A stretch of 40,900 nt of DNA from contig CABSEG010000018.1 of NCBI GenBank assembly GCA_902476645.1, forward strand, positions 1 through 40,900. Direction: 5' to 3'. The notes under the pieces were generated by a model that made no database searches, was not told the origin of the DNA, and was given only the letters and a program-made list of their open reading frames with translations. Positions 24,761 to 33,800 of the stretch are shown one piece after another; the stretch's first letter is position 1; the number at the start of each line of letters is the position of its first letter. Position numbers and translations under genes: made by a program. This stretch comes from an uncultured Lachnospiraceae bacterium. Its GTDB lineage: Bacteria; Bacillota; Clostridia; Lachnospirales; Lachnospiraceae.

Positions 24761-27483
24761 GCGCTGAGGCAGTGGAGAAAGGGGTACAGGAGTCGGTTAC
24801 CCAGTTTATGGATTGTATGGAGCCCATGCCGATTATCGGTGAATTATCGGATAGCTGCTGGGGAGCGGCACAGGTAGGAGCCAGAGACCAGGACAATGGA
24901 CTGGAAGACAGGACTCTGGAAAACTACTGCTATTGGGACGGCGGCATTTTAAAGGATGAAGAAACGGGGAAATATTATATGTTTGCCAGCCGCTGGAATC
25001 AGGCAGGCGGACATTGGGGGCAGGATGGGATTTCAGGATGGCAGGGCTCCCAGGCGATCTATGCAGTCAGTGACAACTTATATGGACCCTACACGGATAT
25101 GGGTCCACTCTGGCCGGACTGGTGCGAGGGGGCCGGACACAATGTCTTTCCATTTGAACTGAGTGAGAGCGATCCCCTCTATAAAGAAGGATATCGCTAT
25201 GCCATTTCCATCAGCGATACGGGGATGCATGGGGATGTGGCCAATGGAACCATCCATATTTCCAAGAGCCTGGAAGGGCCATGGGAATTGATAGAAAACG
25301 GTAATTCCGGAAAGCTGAAAGCGGAGGGCGGGGAAGGATTTGGACTGTCCAACATCAGCATCATGGTCAGACCGGATGGAAGATATCAGGCAACCAACCG
25401 GAATGGGGATATTGCCCTGGCAGATTCCGTTGCCGGAACCTGGGAAGTAGTGGAAAACGGCCTGTGGTGGAAAATTGAAAACATGTCCCCGGAGAATGTG
25501 GAGGACCCGGTGATCTGGTATTCCGATGGACTGTATCATATCGTGGCCAATAAGTGGGATGCCCGCATGGCCTACTATATGACCTCAGAGGACGGCATCA
25601 CCAACTGGACCCGCCATCCGGGCACGGCTTACAGACCGGGCACGGGCTTTCTCAGATACGAAGACGGAACGATCAACAACTGGACCAAGCTGGAGCGACC
25701 CAATATTTATGTGGAAGATGGAAAGATCAAGGCCATGACCTTTGCCGTAATTGATGTGCAGAAAGAAGAGGATTTTGGAAATGACCAGCACGGAAGCAAA
25801 ATTATCGTAGTTCCCTTTTCCTCAGATAAGCTCCAGCAATTGGACGCCCAGCCCAATCCCCTGGAAACTCGGAGCGGAATCCTGCCCACGGCGGATACCA
25901 CCATTCAGACCTGGGGAGATGAGGCCCAGAAAAATTACGGAGCAGAGCAAATTTTGCAGCTGCAAAAGGATCCGGAATATGAGAGCCTGGGAAACGGACG
26001 TCTGGGGGAAGGAACCAAGCCCTATAATGAATATGACAATAAGATTAGTCTGCTGAAATACGATCTTTCTCAATATGATCTTTCTGAGCCGGATCAGATC
26101 AAAAGCGCATATCTGTCTTTGGTCTATAAAGGAAGAGCAGCCGGAGATGCGGAAACCACAGGGATGGAAGCCGTGCTGGCGGACGCAGACTGGGAAGAGG
26201 GAACCGGACGCGAGAGCGTCAACGGCAACTGGACGGAAGGCGTTACCTGGAACACTCAGCCAGATCTTTATTATGACCAGGAAAACATCGAGGGTACCGT
26301 AGCGCAGGCCGAGGAATTTAACATGGCAGATTTGCAGAGAGTCGTACAGTTGGATGTTACCGATCTGGTACAGCAGTTTGTTCAGGAACATCCAGATGAG
26401 GACGAAATCAGCTTTGCGGTGAATGTGACGGAAACGGGGAACCGTTTTCAGATATACAGCCGGGAGGCCGGGGATCAATTTGCCCCCAGGCTTACCATTC
26501 AGGAGAAGGTAACGGTGACCTATACGGCCGGAGAGGGAGGAAGAATCCAGGGGACCGAAGTTCAGGAGATAGGAAAAGGAGAGAGCACCGCGCAGGTTAC
26601 GGCAGTAGCTGAAGCAGGCTATGAGTTTGTAAAGTGGGACGATGGATTTGCTCAGGCTACAAGAAGTGATGAGAACGTACAGGCCGATGCGGCGTACACG
26701 GCGATTTTCCAGAAGGTGGAAAAACCGGAGCCTGAAGAGAAGGTAACGGTGACCTATACAGCCGGAGAAGGAGGAAGAATTGAAGGAACGGCTGTGCAGA
26801 CGGTCAATAAGGGGGGCGATACCGCGCAGGTTACGGCAGTGGCCGAAGCAGGTTATGAATTTTCCAAGTGGAGCGATGGAAAGACAACGGCGGCCCGCAC
26901 AGACGTGAATGTGCAGCAAGACGCGGCCTATACGGCGGTGTTTGTGAAAACACAAGTGCAAAAGCCAGGAGATTCCCACACGGAGATTCCAAGCCCGGCG
27001 GCAACAGGAGTGAAGTTAAGCGAGAAAAAGATCCGGATGGGAGTAAAGGAGAAAGTACAGCTGAAAGCTTCCGTATCTCCCAAGGCCGCATCCCAAAAAG
27101 TAAGCTGGAAATCCAGCAACAAATCCGTGGTTGCCGTTTCCGGAAACGGAAAGCTGACGGCAAAGAAAACAGGAACGGCAAAGATTACGGTTACCACAGA
27201 AAATGGCAAGGCTGCCATATGCAGAGTGGTGGTAAAGAAAGCGCCGAAAAAGATTACGGCAAAGGCCGCAAAAAAGACACTGAAAAAAGGAAAGTCTTTC
27301 CAAATCAAGGTGAAACTTCCGAAAAATACGGCCAGTTACAAGATCCGATACACTTCCAATAAAAAGTCTGTGGCTTCTGTAAATGCAAATGGAAAAGTTA
27401 CGGCAAAGAAGAAGGGAAGAGCTGTGATTACCATTAAAACTTACAATAACAAGAAAGTCAGAATGGTAATTCATGTAAAATAG
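24661..27483 (+). CDS. Secreted beta-propeller glycoside hydrolase (GH43/GH117-like, family unassigned) with DNRLRE domain and basic tail
   Basis: 940 residues from the ATG at 24661 (AAAGGAG upstream). After a signal peptide almost identical to that of the preceding protein comes a catalytic-type domain (about 50-395) with repeated blade motifs: YWDGGILKDEETGKYYMFAS, GPYTDMGPLWPDW, AGHNVFPF, VEDPVIWYSDGLYHIVANKW and WTKLERPNIYVEDGKI. These resemble five-bladed propeller hydrolases of the GH43/GH117 kind, but I cannot assign a family or bond specificity. Next come a DNRLRE/CBM96-like domain (406-613), two InlB-type repeats (616-690, 694-764) and two Lys-rich Big_2 domains (784-940). The tail closely matches that of the GH51 protein at the window start. 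It is probably the first gene of a unit that continues into the GH43 and GH95-like genes. Confidence 0.82.
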   Translation: MKNLFQKSVAVLLTGAMVLSTAQAVPFAARAQESAEAVEKGVQESVTQFMDCMEPMPIIGELSDSCWGAAQVGARDQDNGLEDRTLENYCYWDGGILKDEETGKYYMFASRWNQAGGHWGQDGISGWQGSQAIYAVSDNLYGPYTDMGPLWPDWCEGAGHNVFPFELSESDPLYKEGYRYAISISDTGMHGDVANGTIHISKSLEGPWELIENGNSGKLKAEGGEGFGLSNISIMVRPDGRYQATNRNGDIALADSVAGTWEVVENGLWWKIENMSPENVEDPVIWYSDGLYHIVANKWDARMAYYMTSEDGITNWTRHPGTAYRPGTGFLRYEDGTINNWTKLERPNIYVEDGKIKAMTFAVIDVQKEEDFGNDQHGSKIIVVPFSSDKLQQLDAQPNPLETRSGILPTADTTIQTWGDEAQKNYGAEQILQLQKDPEYESLGNGRLGEGTKPYNEYDNKISLLKYDLSQYDLSEPDQIKSAYLSLVYKGRAAGDAETTGMEAVLADADWEEGTGRESVNGNWTEGVTWNTQPDLYYDQENIEGTVAQAEEFNMADLQRVVQLDVTDLVQQFVQEHPDEDEISFAVNVTETGNRFQIYSREAGDQFAPRLTIQEKVTVTYTAGEGGRIQGTEVQEIGKGESTAQVTAVAEAGYEFVKWDDGFAQATRSDENVQADAAYTAIFQKVEKPEPEEKVTVTYTAGEGGRIEGTAVQTVNKGGDTAQVTAVAEAGYEFSKWSDGKTTAARTDVNVQQDAAYTAVFVKTQVQKPGDSHTEIPSPAATGVKLSEKKIRMGVKEKVQLKASVSPKAASQKVSWKSSNKSVVAVSGNGKLTAKKTGTAKITVTTENGKAAICRVVVKKAPKKITAKAAKKTLKKGKSFQIKVKLPKNTASYKIRYTSNKKSVASVNANGKVTAKKKGRAVITIKTYNNKKVRMVIHVK
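26506..27480 (+). repeat. InlB-repeat plus Lys-rich Big_2 tail, duplicated with 3770-4513
   Basis: Both tails read InlB-type repeat(s) (EGYEF or AGYEF, TYTALF or AYTAIF), then MGV(R/K)EKVQL, VTWKSSKKS or VSWKSSNKS, NGKLTAKK, KKAPKKI and a final KKKGRAVITV/I segment. The propeller protein has two InlB repeats, the GH51 protein one. The extreme Lys content predicts a very basic, surface-binding module. Confidence 0.85.
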
Positions 27484-27490
27484 CATGATA

Positions 27491-27551
27491 AAAAGTATCC
27501 CTGCAAGGGTCAGGGCTATCGACGGCGCCGGATCCTTGTGGGGGTATTTTT
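27491..27551 (+). terminator. Long hairpin with T tail in front of the GH43 gene (terminator or attenuator)
   Basis: AAAAGTATCCCTGCAAGG (27491-27508) pairs along 18 positions (four G-U) with CCTTGTGGGGGTATTTTT (27534-27551), around a 25-nt loop. The A-rich base makes it potentially bidirectional. Only about 40 nt separate it from the next start codon, leaving no room for a separate promoter. The GH43 gene therefore depends on read-through, or on a promoter inside the hairpin region. Confidence 0.7.
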
Positions 27552-27591
27552 GCCTGCTGACAAAAGCGGAGATGAAAGCGAGGAAAAGAGT

Positions 27592-30500
27592 ATGAAAAAA
27601 AGATTGCTGGCTCTTGTAACCGGACTGGGAGTGCTTGGCGCAAGTTTGGGGGATTGGGGAATCGTGACGGCCCAGCCGGTTTCAGAGGAAAAGCAAACCG
27701 TTATCTATGAGGAGCAAGCATCTTCCTGGGAAATTTCCCAGGATCTGCTGCAGGCATCTGCGGACACGTATCAGCCGGGAAACGAGCCCGGATATGCCGT
27801 TGATGGAGATGCGAGTACCTTTTGGCATACCTCCTGGGATGACAGAAAAGAGCTTCCCCAGTCTGTTACCCTTACCCTACCGGAGGCGACAGACGGCGTG
27901 TATCAGCTGCGCTACACGCCAAGACAGGATAAAGACGCAAACGGCATCATTTTGCAGTATAAAATCAGCGTCAGCACCGATGGGGAACAGTTTACGGATG
28001 TGGCGGCCGGAACCTGGGAAAATTCCAGGGATGAGAAGACGGCTACCTTTGATCCCAGAAATCAGGTCAAGGCAGTGCGGCTTACCGGAATTGCCACAGC
28101 GGGAAACCAGGAAGGGGATGCTTCCCTTTATGTGTCTGCGGCAGAGATCCGTCTGGCCTGCAATCCTTCTTTTTCCAGGAGCAAAGAAGAACTGGAAAGG
28201 CTGGTAGAAAAAGGAGAGGCCCTGGTGGAGAAAAGTCAGGGAGAGGACTTAAAGCTGCTGCGAGAGTACCTGGAGGAAGGTCAGGCCGTGCTGGAGGATG
28301 ATTTGGCTGTCCAGGAGCGCTATGACCAGGTGATTGCTGCCCTTCAGGAGGCAGTGGAGAAGAAAACGTCTGTTACCGGCTATGAAGGCGCCAGGATGTT
28401 TGCCACAAATGGGGAGCTGATTCAGGCTCATGGGGGGCAGATTACCAAATGGGGCGATACGTATTACTGGTATGGAGAGGACAAGACGGATGGATATCAG
28501 CCCAGAGGGGTACATTTGTACACTTCCAAAGATCTCTATAACTGGGAGGATCAGGGGCTGGTCTTAAAGACCATGGAGGACATCCGTCAGATGGATACGG
28601 ATCCCTATTTTAATCAGCTTTACGGAGCGTTAACGGAAGAAGAGAGGCAGGAAGTCTTTCGCCACATAAGTTTCCATTCTTCCGTGTTGGAGCGCCCCAA
28701 GGTTTTATATAATGAAAAAACGCAAAAATACGTGCTGTGGTTTCATGCAGACTCCGGAGATTACGGGAAAGCCATGGCCGGCGTGGCAGTGGCGGACAAG
28801 CCAGAGGGGCCGTTTCAGTTCCTGCAGGCGTCCAGGCTGCACAGCTCAGAGGCTTTTACCGGATCAGAAAAAGGCATGGCCAGAGATATGAATGTCTTTC
28901 AGGATGAGGACGGAACGGCCTACATCCTTTATGCCAGTGAAGACAACAAAAGCCTTTACATATCCAGACTAAACGAAGCGTATACGGATCTGGATGTGCG
29001 GGAAGGCGCCGTAGAAGGGGTGGATTTTACCAGAAACATGCCGGACTCCTGGAGGGAAGCCCCTGCCATGTTTCGGTATCAGGACAAGTACTACCTGATG
29101 ACCTCCGGCTGTACCGGCTGGACTCCCAATGAGGCAATCTATTATATGGCGGATACGCCTCTGGGGCCATGGAAGGAAATGGGAAATCCTTGTGTCGGGA
29201 ATGAAAGGGAGGTCACCTTCCGCACTCAGAGTACCTGCATCTTCCCGGTGGATGCCAAAAATGGAAAGTTTATTTATATGGGAGACCGGTGGACGCCGGA
29301 CGATATCGGAGATTCCAGATATGTATGGCTTCCGGTGGAGTTTGGCTATGATTTTACCATGAGCCTTTCTGCAAAGTCGAACTGGACGCTGGAAGATCTG
29401 GAGGGAAAATCCGGCTATACCTTTCCAGAAGAAGTCATTCCGGATCTGACGTATCAGATCGGGGATGCGATTGACACAGATGATCTGCAGGGAGTGGAAA
29501 GCTATCTGAGGGCAGGGGATGGAAGCCAAATTCCCGTGACCATAGACTGGAGCCTGGAAAAGACTGTGGATTCCGAAGCAGTGGGACTGGGAAGCATAAA
29601 GGGAACGGTGACGGGAGAAAAGGAGCTGACCGTGGAATTTCCGGTGGGCTGGTATCAGAAGGATACGGTCTACTTTGTGGACTGCAACGGAGCAGAAAAC
29701 GGCTACTATGCCGGATTTGAAAAGGAAGGGATTGCGCTGAAAAATGCTTCTCCGGATCAGAAATTTGACGGCGCCTGGGGGCTTGTGGGAGATCCGGGGG
29801 CCTATGGAGGAGATGGTATTTTTGGAAACGGATACTGGGCAAAGGAAGGGGAATCCATTGTCTATCGATTTACCCTTCCGGAGGGTACGTATCAGGCCTA
29901 CGCAGGATTCCGGGAGTGGTGGTCTGAGAACCGTCAGGCGGAACTGAAGGTGGGGCTGATTCAAAAGGATGAAAACGGGCACGAAGAGTATCAATCCTTG
30001 ACGGAGCCGGTTCCCATGAATACCACAGCTCAGGATAAACAGACGATTTTTGAAACGGAATTTGCCCTGGAGCGGGGCAGCTTAATTGAAATTCGCGTAG
30101 ATAAAGTTTCCGGAGGCGATCCGCTGCTCTCCTGGCTTAGCATTGTAAAAGAGCCCAAAGACGAGCCGTCTACCGAGCCGGAGACGGAGCCCTCCACGGA
30201 ACCTTCGGCAGAACCGGAAACGGAGCCTTCCACAGAGCCGCAGACAGAGCCCTCCACAGAATCACAGCCGCCGGCTTCTGAGCAGTCACAGACAGAGTCA
30301 CCGGTTCAGGAGCGGACCTATCGCGTCTCCTATGTGCTAAACGGCGGGAAAAACCATCCAAAGAATTCCGCATCCTACAAAGGCACGCTGGCGCTTTGGA
30401 ATCCCTCCCGCAGAAATTACGTTTTTGCCGGGTGGTATTTGGATAAGCGCTGCAAGACAAAAGCCAGCGCAGTAAAAGGGAAAGACGTAACCCTGTATGC

Positions 30501-30810
30501 AAAATGGTCAAAGATTAAACTAAGAAAGCCGAAGGTCTCTCTGAAAAAGAGTGGCAAAAAGGCTCTGAAGGTCACTATTGGGAAAGTTCCAAAGGCAGCG
30601 GGATACGAGATTCGCGTTGCCAGAAACGCAAAGATGAAAAAAGGATTAAAGATCTACAGAGTCCGCGCCGCCAGAAAGGTACTGAAAAACAGAAAGAAAA
30701 ACACTGCCTATTATGTAAGGGTTCGGGCTTTTGCGAAGGATTCGGCGGGGAAGCTGGTTTATGGAAAATACAGTGCCCCGAAAAGAATTTTTTTAGGAAA
30801 AGAAAGGTAG
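27592..30810 (+). CDS. Secreted GH43 (subfamily 24-like) exo-beta-1,3-galactanase candidate
   Basis: 1072 residues from the ATG at 27592, preceded by GAGGAAAAG; the longer in-frame start at 27538 lies in the terminator hairpin. Domains: signal peptide, CBM32 discoidin (40-185), helices (190-255), five-bladed propeller GH43 (261-590), Ig-like (617-686), CBM-like sandwich (694-853), an EPST/EPET linker (854-894), an InlB-type repeat (907-973), and a Lys/Arg-rich Fn3-like tail (976-1072). LIQAHGGQITKWGDTYYWYG is characteristic of exo-beta-1,3-galactanases. SWREAPAMF holds the likely acid Glu. The Gln in FRTQST may correspond to the Gln reported to replace the usual catalytic base in this subfamily. 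Such enzymes release galactose from the beta-1,3-galactan backbone of type II arabinogalactan. The GH95-like gene starts 15 nt after its stop, so the two share a transcript. Confidence 0.87.
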   Translation: MKKRLLALVTGLGVLGASLGDWGIVTAQPVSEEKQTVIYEEQASSWEISQDLLQASADTYQPGNEPGYAVDGDASTFWHTSWDDRKELPQSVTLTLPEATDGVYQLRYTPRQDKDANGIILQYKISVSTDGEQFTDVAAGTWENSRDEKTATFDPRNQVKAVRLTGIATAGNQEGDASLYVSAAEIRLACNPSFSRSKEELERLVEKGEALVEKSQGEDLKLLREYLEEGQAVLEDDLAVQERYDQVIAALQEAVEKKTSVTGYEGARMFATNGELIQAHGGQITKWGDTYYWYGEDKTDGYQPRGVHLYTSKDLYNWEDQGLVLKTMEDIRQMDTDPYFNQLYGALTEEERQEVFRHISFHSSVLERPKVLYNEKTQKYVLWFHADSGDYGKAMAGVAVADKPEGPFQFLQASRLHSSEAFTGSEKGMARDMNVFQDEDGTAYILYASEDNKSLYISRLNEAYTDLDVREGAVEGVDFTRNMPDSWREAPAMFRYQDKYYLMTSGCTGWTPNEAIYYMADTPLGPWKEMGNPCVGNEREVTFRTQSTCIFPVDAKNGKFIYMGDRWTPDDIGDSRYVWLPVEFGYDFTMSLSAKSNWTLEDLEGKSGYTFPEEVIPDLTYQIGDAIDTDDLQGVESYLRAGDGSQIPVTIDWSLEKTVDSEAVGLGSIKGTVTGEKELTVEFPVGWYQKDTVYFVDCNGAENGYYAGFEKEGIALKNASPDQKFDGAWGLVGDPGAYGGDGIFGNGYWAKEGESIVYRFTLPEGTYQAYAGFREWWSENRQAELKVGLIQKDENGHEEYQSLTEPVPMNTTAQDKQTIFETEFALERGSLIEIRVDKVSGGDPLLSWLSIVKEPKDEPSTEPETEPSTEPSAEPETEPSTEPQTEPSTESQPPASEQSQTESPVQERTYRVSYVLNGGKNHPKNSASYKGTLALWNPSRRNYVFAGWYLDKRCKTKASAVKGKDVTLYAKWSKIKLRKPKVSLKKSGKKALKVTIGKVPKAAGYEIRVARNAKMKKGLKIYRVRAARKVLKNRKKNTAYYVRVRAFAKDSAGKLVYGKYSAPKRIFLGKER
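30151..30273 (+). repeat. EPST/EPET repeat linker within the GH43 protein
   Basis: Tandem Glu-Pro-Ser/Glu-Thr units (about ten EP steps) join the catalytic half to the basic tail. This is a flexible, probably extended and possibly O-glycosylated linker typical of secreted Gram-positive enzymes. Confidence 0.85.
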
Positions 30811-30825
30811 AGAGGAGAAGGTAGG

Positions 30826-33800
30826 ATGAGAAGGAAACGCATACTTGCCGCAGTTCTGGCCGTCTTGATGGGAGTTTCGGCTGTGCCCGCCACAAATTTT
30901 GCGCAGACCTTGCCTGTGGAGGCTGACAGGGAGTTTTCTCTTCAGTCAGCCCCGGACCAGGAGGAATGGGAAAAGCTTAAGATTGTTTTTCCCACGGGCG
31001 CGGCGCAAAAAGGGAGCAACGACGGGACGCCTATGGGGAATGGAAGATTTGGAGTCAAACAGGATGGTTTGGTGGAACAGGAAGTATTTCAGTTAAATCA
31101 CAAGGGCTTCTGGTCCGGGGATCCGAAGTTGATTGAAGATTTAAGCAGCGGGAAAGAAGAGGATGAGGCGGGACATGCCTCCACTCCTTCTGAGCGCCTG
31201 GAAGGATTTCATCAAACACAAAAACTTTTAAAGGAAGCTTATTCGGAAGGCCTTACGCAGGAGGAACGGCTTTCCAAGATGTATGAGGTGGAAGAAGCGA
31301 CGAAAGAGATGTGGGGTGCCAAGTACCAGGCCACCTATTTGCCCATGGGAAACCTGCTGATTGATTTTCCGGATCTGCATGAGGATCAGATTCAAAACTA
31401 CGAACGCATGCTGGACATAGACGGAGCTACGTCAAATGTCGCCTTTGAACAGGACGGAGTCACCTATTACCGTCAGGCGTTTACCAGTTATCCGGACAAT
31501 GTCATGGTGATCCGGCTGTGGAATGATCAGGACAAGGAGATGAATATCAGCGCTTTTATGGAACTGCCCTCAGAAATGAAAGGAAAGTCCGAACGGAATC
31601 AGAGCTGGATTGATCTTGAGAAAAACGAGGTGGTGATGACCGGGCGGGCGCCTGTTGAGAAATTTAAAAGCGTTGCAGATCAGTGGTATGAGGACCGGGG
31701 AGTTACCTTTGAAGCAAGGGCTAAGGTAGTCGCGGACGGCGCGGATATAAAAGAAGAGAACGGCAAGCTTAAGGTTTGCGGCGCAAAAGAAATTTTTCTG
31801 ATTTTCAGCTGTGAAACCACATATAAGGATCCGATAACCGATCCGGAAGAAAGCGGGATTGACGTAACGAAGTGCGTCAGGGAAGCTATTGACCGCGCGG
31901 CCAAACAAACCTACGAAGAATTGCTGACAACCCATCAGGAAGATTACCGTTCTCTTTTTAGGAGACTGTGGATTGATATGGACGGGGAGGAGATCTTAAC
32001 AAACAGGGGGGATGCCACGCCATGGGAATATGCCAGACATTACCAGTATAGCCGTTATATTATGATCTGCTCAGAGCGTGAGGGTACCGGGAACATTCCC
32101 CATGGCCTGAGAGGAATCTGGAATCCATCCTGGAACCCGCCAAATGAAAATGCCTATTTTCTAAATGAGAGCGTACAGAAGTTTCACAACATTGTGGGGC
32201 CTGGCAATCTGACAGATACGGCAAGTCCCTATTATGAGTGGATGGGCTATCTGGCCAATCCAAAAACCGGTGGAAAGACGGCTAAGGAGAGCTTCGGAGT
32301 CGAAAATGCTTGGTGCGTTGGGCACAGCGCAGACGTGTGGTGCAAAACGGATTTATATGGAGAAAATACGGACTGGGGAAACTGGAATGGAGGCGGTATC
32401 TGGTTAATGAACGACCTTTATACAGCCTACGATTTTACCCAGGATCTTTCTTTCCTGGAAACCTATTATCCGGTTTTGGAAGGGGCCGCCCGCTTTGCAT
32501 TGGAGAATATGATTCAGGTGGACGGCACACAGGGAGAGCTTAAAGATTACTGGGTCGTTGCGCCTGCCCAGTCACCGGAACACTGGTATAAGACAAATGG
32601 GGCTAAGATCAGCGGCGTGGATATCGCCACAGCATGTGATACGCAACTTTACCTGAACCTTTTTCATATCATGGAGCTGGCAGCGAAGGAGCTTGAGGAC
32701 GCGGGCCTTGGCAGTTTGACGGATCAGGAATTGCTGGAGAAGGTCAAGACCAGAAAAGAGCAGATGATGCCGTTGGAGATGTTTCTGGATGAGAATGGGC
32801 GGATGAAGGAATGGTACAATGAATACGAAACCGGAGAAACGTGGCATCGCCATGCCAGCCACCTGTTAGGGCTGATCCTGGGTTATACAGGCATTTCAGA
32901 AGTGACGACTCCCGAGATCTTTGAAGCAGAGAAAAAGGAATTGCAGAGGCTGACGCAGGATGGGGGCGGAATGCATCCCGATCCGGCAATGATGTTTGTG
33001 GCGGCCGGCATGCCCTCCACAGGTATGACAAAATTTACCCGCGGTCTGATCGGAACGGAGACCGATGAAAGCCAGATGGGCGGAGAGTGGGGAAATATTG
33101 CCTCCGCTCCAATTGGGGCAGCCATCGGGGAAGCCTTGCTGGATAGCCGAAACGGCGTGCTGGATATTTTGGATAATCTTCCGGAGGAATGGAAAAGCGG
33201 AAAAATTTCAGGAATTTGCGCCAGAGGAGGATATCAGCTGAGTATAGAGTGGAAGGATGGAAGCCTTGTAAAATGTGTGATCGATTCCCCAACCGGAGAA
33301 ACCCCTTTGGTTCGTTATCAGGGAAAAGGAATTTGTCTGGCAACGGATGAGCGTTTTGTGGTAAACCGGGCCAAAGTTTCTCTGGAGGAGTTAGTCCGGG
33401 AAGCAAAAGAAAAGCTGGGGCAGACTTATTATACAGAAGCGTCCAGACAGACTTTGCAGGAGAGACTGGAAACGGAGAACTATGATCAGATTTCAGATGC
33501 CCTGCTTGCTCTTGTGCCTGATGGCATAGAGGTGCGGGTAACGGCAGATCAGTCCGTGTTAACGCAGGAGGGTGAGAAGGTGCAGCTGAGCGCTGCCTGC
33601 GATGAAGAAGATCCTGAATTTTACTGGACTATCACAGATGCGGATGGTTCAGAAACCGAGGCGGCCACCATTGACCAGGAAGGCGTGGTCACAGCCCGCA
33701 GATCCGGAACCGTCATAGCCAGAGCCATGCTAAAGGACGGATCCTGCTCCACCGGAAGCATGGAGTTGACCATTGAATTGCCAACTGAGGAATACGATGA

